This document shows positions 57,593-64,000 of a DNA stretch of 64,000 nt, piece by piece. The first letter of the stretch is position 1, and each line of letters opens with the position of its first letter. Source of the DNA: Volutella citrinella (Eukaryota > Ascomycota > Sordariomycetes > Hypocreales > Nectriaceae); NCBI GenBank assembly GCA_034401135.1, contig JAWZSP010000006.1, positions 682,001 through 746,000 of the forward strand. The letters are read 5' to 3'. Below the pieces are notes generated by a model, which was not told the origin of the DNA, ran no database searches, and saw nothing but the letters and a program-made list of their open reading frames with translations. A program made the position numbers and the translations under genes.

Positions 57593-58853
57593 GGCGGGTT
57601 GTGGGGTCTCCAAGCTCCAACAAAATGGCTGACTTCGATTGGTGATACTCCCTCAAGTACGGGACTTATCATACCAGTCGCTATTCAGAGTCCCCTGGTA
57701 CTTAACTGTGTATTGGCCTTGGCTGCTGGAGATATGCGCAAATACCAGCCGGCAAGTTCAGATATATCCAGCTTGGCAAATGGCTTCTACGGCCAAGCGA
57801 TGGCCGGGATCAGTCTTGCCATGGATGGCATGAGTTTTACGGACTCCAGTAAAGTACCGGCTGAGAATGGTATAGATACTGCTTCCTCTCTATAGCTATA
57901 GCTAATCGTTTCATTTAGAAGATGACCTACTTTGCGCAATTATTCTCGTTTGCGTCCATGAAGTAAACCACCTTAGCAAAACAGCGTCAAGACTCTTACT
58001 GATTATCAACAGGCAGTCAACTTCAGCTCCATCGACAGAATACTGCCGCACCTGAATGCTGCGGCCATTCTTTGTCATAACCGCAGCTCTAGTGTAACTG
58101 CGCCCAACACACGCCTGCGAGGCCTCTTGTTTGAGATCTTCTGCTATTTGTTCACTCTGACGGCCTTCTCACATAGCCACACCTTGTGTCTTCGCCTAGC
58201 AGCAAACGTATTCATGTCGCCCTTGCTATCGGCACCATCATATCAAAGCGTTCTACTTGGGACACAATGCCGCGAAATCTTCTCGATTATACTCAGAGTA
58301 TCTATACTCGAACAGGAAGCAAGCCTAGAGTCAAGCCATGATCCCTGCATAGATTCCGAGCTGAAAGCCCTGGCCGCCCAACTCAAAGAGCGACCAAGCT
58401 ACCCGACTAACACGGACAAGGAGAGTCTCGGAGATGACATACGTGTTTCTGAACTTTACCGACTGGCATGCCTTATCCATCTCAGGAGATTGATCAACCC
58501 TACCCTCTCAAACGAGTCACCTCTTATCCAGAATCCCTTGTCCGAATTCGCCTCCCAACTTGAATCATTACCAAAGTCTTCACCGGCAATAAAATTTTCT
58601 CTGCTGGCCAATATTTGTCGCTGGGATCTCGGCCACGAAATCAACCCATCGCTGGCTGCTCATAGGCAGGCTACGAAATAACTACGAGACCTCGTGGCGA
58701 TCAGAAATACTGAGCAGAGCAGCGGACATCCTCTCTACACAATGGAAAGAAGAGGGCAAGTTGGGTTCGGGGTATGGGATCCGTGATGCCAAGGGCAGGA
58801 TGTGGACAGGTCACGCCTCCGCTTCAGTGCGCATCCCGTTGCCTCTCTTGTGA
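57593..58853 (+). pseudogene. C-terminal (Fungal_trans_2-like) part of a broken Zn2Cys6 regulator
   Basis: An exon opening at a CTGACAG acceptor (57593) reads LWGLQAPTKWL...VAIQSPLVLNCVLALAAGD, the beginning of the fungal-specific C-terminal domain. Two more exons follow after introns at about 57866-57919 and 57962-58011; they read EDDLLCAIILVCVHE, then AVNFSSIDRILPHLNAAA and onward. At 58640-58680 the frame hits a stop (HRQATK). The expected continuation LRNNYETSWRSEILSRAADIL lies in another frame and runs to 58851. No ATG, finger or linker is found at its 5' end. The fingered fragment at 52466 on the same strand supplies the missing part. With two frameshifts it is unlikely to make a working regulator. 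Confidence 0.65.
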
Positions 58854-59018
58854 GTTACTTCAGGGGTACTCCCTCAGTCGCGAAAACGGGAAGAGTTAGT
58901 TTCCACCAAGAGTTGGATGCCAAAGATCTAATCTGATATAATATTACACTTGATGTCAAGCATTGTGATTGCATTGCGTCCAACGGAGGCCAGTCGACAG
59001 ACACTGCAGCTAGGTCTA

Positions 59019-60680
59019 TTATACATTCTTCCCCGCACCCGACCCTTCGTATTTTGAGGATTGCGCAATTGTTTCGTCATCTAGTTCCCGCATGGTCGTT
59101 TTACCAACAACCCTACCACCTAGCTTCCGCAGCAATTGGCTTCTGAGTAGACTAGTGGGCGTGCAACTCCACGCATGGCAGAAGCTGTTGATCCTAACGT
59201 CGCCATAAGGGCTCGCGCTTGCATTAGTGGGATTGTAGCACTCCCAGAACGTATCAGCACCAGCCTGAACCATGCCGCCCCAGTATTCTTTCAGGATGTC
59301 TACGCATCTGTCGTGACAGTCCACCAGTATGAGAGCCTCGCATACATAATGCCAGAGGTATGGAGTCAGTGGTTTGATGGCCGAGGGGTGATCCAAGGTG
59401 CTGAGTAGTATTTTGCGAGCCTCAGCTGGGGGGAAGGCTTCTGAGAGAACGAGCCAGGTAGCCGAAGCATAGGCAACCTGGGATTTTGGGCCCGAAATGG
59501 CCATTCCATTGATAACAAAGACCTTTGCGGCCTCTTCCATCTTCGATATCATCTCATGATGTGGGAAGTCAAGGCTCAACAAGGTCCCCAGTTTCCTAAT
59601 AGCCTTTAGGCAAAATAGCAGAGCTCCATGTGATGCCGCAGTGTTGTCAACCTCCCTATTCCAGTCTAGAAACTTGATATCTGAACTGCGACTGGGCTCG
59701 AACGTGAAAGTTTGGGGATTGACATGGCACAACGGGCGGTTGAGTGATTGTAGCACAGTAGGCCACAGCAGTCGGCCTGTTTCCTCATCACCGGAGGCCA
59801 GTACATAATCGTAGACAACGCTACCAAACAGGGCGTCGTATTCGACAATGTACGTCGGTGCGGCAGTCAAAACGGGCTTCTCGAAGAAGCAAGCCGGAAG
59901 AGACCCGTCTTCTCGGGCGACTGCGGCAAATTGCAGAATGCAACGTTTGACGAGCTCGAAGTCCTTGAGTGTATGATAATTCGCCAAGGCCTGGAGCCTC
60001 AAATCGCCAATCCAGATCCTCTTATCTCTCCGTGGACCATCTTCAAACACAGACTGCATGCAGTCTCTGAGTGTGAGGATGCTGATCCGGTCGATATCTT
60101 GAAGAAGCTGGTCGTCGAAGGAGACAGCATCGAGGCTGTGATCTTGGTGGATGGCGCTGACACATTCGCATGAGAAGTCAGAAAGCGATACCTTAAATGA
60201 GCTCGAGGTGTCGATGACCTGGATGCGCAAGAATCGGAAAGCATGACGCCTCTGTATCGTCACGTCTTCAGGGCAAACATCGACGTTGATCACCTCGTCT
60301 GGAAGCCACGCCCTACTGAGCCAAGTCTCGACGCCTTCCATGTCCATGGTGACATCGAGGGGTGATTCTCCAAACGTGAGACGGAGGCGACAGGGCGAAT
60401 CCATGGCGAGTCCGACGCATGACAGGCGGAAGGACACATATCCAACCATGTGCATGCCAAAGTCAACGATGAACTCGGAGTCTCTGCCCCAGGATAGACT
60501 CGCAAGGTCGCTGATGGGACTGCTCGATGAGACTCGTACCCCAAAGTAGGCGTCAGCGTCTGGGGAGAAATTCACAATTCGCTGCGGGTGCCGAGTCCAT
60601 CGGTGCAGCTTTGGCTCAATGGCTGCGACGAGCGACCTGAAATCGGCGCTAGTAGGCGCATTGGAGGATTGGACAATCAT
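59019..60680 (-). CDS. Alpha-L-rhamnosidase, glycoside hydrolase family 78 (553 aa)
   Basis: A single exon from ATG 60680. The catalytic block VFEDGPRRDKRIWIGDLRLQ (about 211-230) is the GH78 signature with the general-acid Glu/Asp residues, and the later WECYNPTNASASPYGD with NSFCHAWSCTP is the family C-terminal catalytic-barrel motif. The N-terminal third is a beta domain, the rest an (alpha/alpha)6 barrel. It releases L-rhamnose from rhamnosides (pectin, flavonoids, glycolipids). No signal peptide, so it probably works inside the cell on imported rhamnosides. It is shorter than the large bacterial enzymes but usual for the short fungal type. The divergent MFS carrier and downstream regulator suggest one utilisation group. 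Confidence 0.88.
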   Translation of the reverse strand: MIVQSSNAPTSADFRSLVAAIEPKLHRWTRHPQRIVNFSPDADAYFGVRVSSSSPISDLASLSWGRDSEFIVDFGMHMVGYVSFRLSCVGLAMDSPCRLRLTFGESPLDVTMDMEGVETWLSRAWLPDEVINVDVCPEDVTIQRRHAFRFLRIQVIDTSSSFKVSLSDFSCECVSAIHQDHSLDAVSFDDQLLQDIDRISILTLRDCMQSVFEDGPRRDKRIWIGDLRLQALANYHTLKDFELVKRCILQFAAVAREDGSLPACFFEKPVLTAAPTYIVEYDALFGSVVYDYVLASGDEETGRLLWPTVLQSLNRPLCHVNPQTFTFEPSRSSDIKFLDWNREVDNTAASHGALLFCLKAIRKLGTLLSLDFPHHEMISKMEEAAKVFVINGMAISGPKSQVAYASATWLVLSEAFPPAEARKILLSTLDHPSAIKPLTPYLWHYVCEALILVDCHDRCVDILKEYWGGMVQAGADTFWECYNPTNASASPYGDVRINSFCHAWSCTPTSLLRSQLLRKLGGRVVGKTTMRELDDETIAQSSKYEGSGAGKNV

Positions 60681-61265
60681 GATTCCGCTGAGAGGCGTGG
60701 AAATGCGCGTCTTTGATGTTTGGAATAATCAGGGCCTGACTTTTGGGAGGAAAATGAGAGAAGGATGGTTACCCAGAGACGGGGTATCAAGCACCGAACA
60801 CTCAGCCAGGATTGCCACGTGAACACCGCTCGTCAATACCCCGAGAGAACAAAGTTGACTTCTCCACCTTGATCACGAACGGCCTCTCAGAGGCCTTTGA
60901 AGTCTCGGAGTTGAGGCTTGCTCGGTTGTGCTCGCTGGTGGGATCGTGGATCAGCCGGGGCATCAACCCACTCTCTCTGGCTTGGCTACGGACTCTGGAC
61001 TGGGTATATTCGAGCCATAGATGTGCCATGTGGGGAGAACCGCTGCTAGGAAGTAAATGCATCCGAGTGGTTCGGAAGCATACTCGGATAAACTGTCTTG
61101 ACTCTGGGGTAATTACGCTAATGCCCTCGCTTGCTGTTTTGCTTCCGAGCGCCAAGACTCCTTCTTCCAGGCTAGTAATGGAGTACATATTGGGGTTTTC
61201 CAATGGATCCGCTCCTATTCTTCAGCTGACGAGTCATGGGAATTCCTCCTCATCGTACCAGTCAT

Positions 61266-61296
61266 CCCCAGACTTCCCCCTCCCCGGATTCTGGGG
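61266..61296. promoter_or_regulatory. Cluster of three SYGGRG (CreA-type) words
   Basis: CCCCAG at 61266-61271, CCCCGG at 61282-61287 and CTGGGG at 61291-61296. The carbon-catabolite repressor CreA binds SYGGRG; pairs within 30 bp are typical of working sites. This is by consensus only. Confidence 0.4.
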
Positions 61297-61350
61297 AACC
61301 ATCGGGGTAAATGCAGCCGAACGCAACGTCGAAGCGAGGAGCGAAGCGGC

Positions 61351-61356
61351 TATATA
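61351..61356 (+). promoter_or_regulatory. TATA box of the MFS carrier
   Basis: TATATA, 81 bp before the ATG at 61432. Confidence 0.5.
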
Positions 61357-61431
61357 TCGAGGTCAGGCAGACCACCTGTTCATCCCTCATCCGCTTCCAA
61401 TCAACATCTTCTCATCGACACAACCTTCATC

Positions 61432-63051
61432 ATGTCAGCCACTGAAGCCAAGCCGACCGACCCTGTCAAGGGCAACGACGTCGACATGATTGAGCACCGC
61501 GACCACCATGACCTCGGCCGGGCGATCCAACAGCAGGAGCACAACCGTACGTGGTCTCAGGCCCTTCGCAAAGACCCTCGCCTCCTCTTCTGGATCGGCG
61601 TCATGCTCTGGACCCTCATTGTACGGGGCTTCGAAGCCGGCGCCTCGGGAGCTGTCATCAGCATCCCTTCCTTCAAGAAGCGATTCGGCGCTCCTCTGGG
61701 CGACAAGTACTTCATCTCTACAAAGTGGCAGTCGGCCATCAGCGGCGGACCCCATGGAACTGCCGTTGCTGGCGCGTGGGCGGCCTCGTTCCTTTCTGAT
61801 CGCTACGGCGTGAAGCCCATTATCCTTGCGGCTGCGTCCATCAACATCATCTCGGTCGGGATTGAGTTTGGGTCCACGTCTCTCGCCATGTTCTTTGGAG
61901 GCAAAATGCTCAACTTCTTCGCCATCGGCGCCCTCCTCAACCTCTGCACCGCTTATGTTGCCGACGTGTCTCCTCTCGCGATCCGAGCCACAGTCATCGG
62001 CTTCTGCAACCTCTCTCAGTGCATCGGCCCCTTCATTGCAGCCATCATGTCCAATTACACGTCCAAGTGGCAGGATGACTGGGCTTGGAAAGCGCTGGTA
62101 TGCGCGCAGTGGGGTTTCGCCGGCGTGGCTCTGGTGGGCCAGATATTCATGCCGGAGTCGCCCGTCTATCTGGTTCGCATGGGCAAGACGGAGGCAGCAC
62201 ACCAGTCACTTGAGCGGCTGTATTCGGATCCACAGGACGCCAAGGGCCATTATCAACGCATCAGTCTAACTCTTGAAGAAGCAGAGTTGTCCAAGTCGGG
62301 CTCATACATCGACTGTTTCCGTGGCACAAATCTCCGTCGTACCTTGATCGCCACCATGGTGTTCCTCTCGGAGCCCATGTCCGGTCTAGGCTTTGTCGGC
62401 AGCTATGGAGCGCTTATGTATCAGTTCCTGGGCATTTCCGATAAGAAGTCCTTCGAGATCAAGATTGGCGCCCAGGTTCTATCCATTGCCGGAGCCATCA
62501 TTGCCTTCCTTATGTCCGACTGGTGGGGGCGCAGGCCTATGTACATCTTGGGCTGCTCATCGCTTTGCGTTCTGATGCTGTGCATGGCGATATCTGGCTC
62601 GTTCCAGACAACAGCCGCAGTAACGGCGTCGGTGGGATTCTACACCATGTTCAACTTCTTTTACAACGTCGGTGTTGGATCGACCGTCTATGCCCTCGCG
62701 GGTGAACTGCCTACTTCTGTGCTCCGGGCAAAGACACTCGCCATTTCCATCTCAACCTCTTCTGCCTTCAACACCATGTGGTCGTTCGTTGCCCCTTACC
62801 TATTCAACCCAGATTACGCCAATCTGAAGGCCAAGATCGGCTACGTGTTTGGGGCCTTCATGTTTATTTTCGCCGTCATGGCCTTCTTCTTCGTCCCAGA
62901 AACTCGCATGCGGACATATGAAGAGCTTGATGAACTCTTCATGAAGAAGGTTCCCACCCGCCAGTTCCGAAAATATGTGACTGTTGCTGAGCAGCGGGCG
63001 GCGGAGGCTTATGCAGTTCAGAAGAAAGTATCGCCAGATGAGAAGGTTTAG
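61432..63051 (+). CDS. MFS sugar-type transporter (539 aa)
   Basis: A single exon with about twelve membrane segments. SDRYGVKP after segment 2, MPESPVYL before the central loop, DWWGRRPMY after segment 8 and VPETRMRTYEELDELF at the end are sugar-porter family signatures. The cytosolic N-terminus (60 residues, His/Asp-rich) and the ending are like those of alpha-glucoside and related carriers. It imports a sugar or glycoside by proton symport. Its divergent neighbour is a cytosolic-type GH78 rhamnosidase, so a rhamnoside or L-rhamnose is a plausible cargo. No intron, unlike the carrier at 3780, so the two are different subfamilies. Confidence 0.92.
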   Translation: MSATEAKPTDPVKGNDVDMIEHRDHHDLGRAIQQQEHNRTWSQALRKDPRLLFWIGVMLWTLIVRGFEAGASGAVISIPSFKKRFGAPLGDKYFISTKWQSAISGGPHGTAVAGAWAASFLSDRYGVKPIILAAASINIISVGIEFGSTSLAMFFGGKMLNFFAIGALLNLCTAYVADVSPLAIRATVIGFCNLSQCIGPFIAAIMSNYTSKWQDDWAWKALVCAQWGFAGVALVGQIFMPESPVYLVRMGKTEAAHQSLERLYSDPQDAKGHYQRISLTLEEAELSKSGSYIDCFRGTNLRRTLIATMVFLSEPMSGLGFVGSYGALMYQFLGISDKKSFEIKIGAQVLSIAGAIIAFLMSDWWGRRPMYILGCSSLCVLMLCMAISGSFQTTAAVTASVGFYTMFNFFYNVGVGSTVYALAGELPTSVLRAKTLAISISTSSAFNTMWSFVAPYLFNPDYANLKAKIGYVFGAFMFIFAVMAFFFVPETRMRTYEELDELFMKKVPTRQFRKYVTVAEQRAAEAYAVQKKVSPDEKV

Positions 63052-63904
63052 GGCCGGGGCATCGCGAATCGGCAGCACGGGGTTGTGGTAATTGGCACGT
63101 TGATCGAATGATGTGTCTGAAGGGCTAGTCTGACTAGGCAGGCACCGCTCTCTGGTATTTGGTGGTGGAAATCAGCGTTACTGCTTGCATATAGCATCAA
63201 TACATGGCTTCAAAGTTTGCTGCGCACTTGTCAGAGACACCATCCTGCCTCACCCAAAGCCTCCTTGTAGTTCTCTTACCGTACCACACTCACCTAGCAC
63301 ATCTACAATCACTGAGTATGACAGACTTCGCCCATCTGCGTCGTGGTGGCCGTGCTGACTGCAGACAACGTGATCGGCGTTGGTGATTGTCACTGATTGA
63401 AGGACCAAACTACCCGCGCCATGTTGAAAACAAGCCTCGACGGTAAGTGATAATTGATGGCAGAGACTTCGGCCCGATCGCTTATAGACTCATCGCGCCC
63501 GAATGCCGAGTCTTACGATGCAACGATCTCGGTGACTCGAGTTCACAGAGCCCCAGCTCCCAGTTGAGCCAGCCTATTCTGGGCTCGACCATGAAAGCGA
63601 GTCAAGCGACATGATCCCGGCTTTGGTGTGGCAATCAGGCAGTCTCTTTATTGGCCACCCCGCATCATTCGATGTGTCAGGCACCATTCTGGTCAAAGGG
63701 CGCGAATTTGCTTCCGAATCTGCTTCCGAAATGCATCCGCCCCTGCTAGCCGAAGCTAAAACAGCGCACATTCTTCATTTGCCGTGTTTTCGTCCCGAAG
63801 CTAGTGTGTCCGCAGAAAAGCAGCCGAACCCATCCCCTCTTCCATCGACTTTTTCATCCGAATCTCCAGGTTGGGGTTGAGGGGTTGCATCTCCATCTAC
63901 AGCC
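63052..63904. other. Intergenic
   Basis: No supported gene. A plus-strand open frame at about 63611-63880 is close to the next ATG but shows no motif. The last part should be the promoter of the regulator at 63905. Confidence 0.4.
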
Positions 63905-64000
63905 ATGACCCGGTCGTCGGAAGATCTTGCCAATGTGCAGGCAGTCACACCAGAACTCGCCCCATCCAAGCCCCTGCGCAACCAAAAGGCGTGTGACGTG
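63905..64000 (+). CDS. Zn2Cys6 transcription factor, first 32 codons only
   Basis: From ATG 63905 the frame is open to the right edge and ends LRNQKACDV, the beginning of a zinc cluster (KACDxCRxRK) cut by the window. The Ser/Glu leader before it is usual. If complete, it is likely the specific regulator for the nearby rhamnosidase and carrier, by analogy with rhamnose-use loci where such a factor sits close to GH78 genes. Confidence 0.6.
   Translation, partial: MTRSSEDLANVQAVTPELAPSKPLRNQKACDV

Larger units (their letters stand above)
60681..61431. promoter_or_regulatory. Divergent promoter of rhamnosidase and MFS carrier
   Basis: About 750 bp. It holds three CreA-type words and a TATA box on the carrier side. 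Open frames on both strands at 60800-61200 overlap each other and have no motif, so I read them as accidental. Confidence 0.5.

Noticed and set aside
60802..61203. Open frames on both strands between rhamnosidase and carrier
   Set aside because: They overlap each other and match no family; the region is better read as a divergent promoter.

Overview
The window looks like a filamentous ascomycete (Pezizomycotina, probably Sordariomycetes). Genes are split by short introns of about 50 bp with GT(A/G)(A/C)G(T) donors, CTAAC/CTGAC branch sites and (C/T)AG acceptors. The gene content is typically fungal: Zn2Cys6 regulators, a HET-domain protein, MFS sugar carriers, an LsdA-like secreted protein and an OSBP-type lipid carrier. 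All exon models were made by eye from splice signals, reading phase and family resemblance. No tRNA, rRNA or CRISPR array was recognised.

Layout. (1) 1-5550: start of a Gfo/Idh/MocA oxidoreductase (cut by the left edge), a Zn2Cys6 regulator and a divergent MFS sugar carrier, a plausible carbon-use group. (2) 7-12 kb: a C2H2 zinc-finger protein, a small orphan protein and a transaldolase. (3) 14.4-20.4 kb: a secreted LsdA-like protein, two small orphan genes that may be distantly related, and a 501-aa protein with a fungal STAND-type N-terminal domain. (4) 21-27.2 kb: a PHO84-like transporter, an S10 serine carboxypeptidase and a GYSAGG alpha/beta hydrolase. (5) 27.4-35.8 kb: a D-2-hydroxyacid dehydrogenase, a tartrate/D-malate dehydrogenase, a malate dehydrogenase and a large Zn2Cys6 regulator. 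Together these could turn tartrate or malate into central metabolites. (6) 37-40.6 kb: M14 carboxypeptidase and Kes1-like oxysterol-binding protein. (7) 41-51 kb: a Thr-rich small secreted protein, a HET-domain protein divergent from an SRPK-like kinase, a PRISE-type reductase, a Pro/Glu/Thr-rich secreted protein and a hexapeptide acetyltransferase. (8) 52.4-58.9 kb: the most unusual part. A broken Zn2Cys6 regulator (finger at the left, C-terminal domain at the right, at least two frameshifts) is separated by about 4.8 kb. That interval holds a 15-exon gene and an AT-rich, RIP-like patch. (9) 59-64 kb: GH78 alpha-L-rhamnosidase, divergent MFS carrier and the first codons of another Zn2Cys6 regulator, a likely rhamnoside-use group.

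The strongest novelty candidate is the gene at 53800-56711. It has an N-terminal half resembling two cyanovirin-N-like segments, an Ala/Gly-rich hydrophobic core that could enter a membrane, and a C-terminal tail of helical units of mostly 18-21 residues (one is 32). Each unit lies in its own exon, and all ten exons are phase 1 at both ends. Its position inside a dead regulator suggests an acquired or relocated accessory gene.
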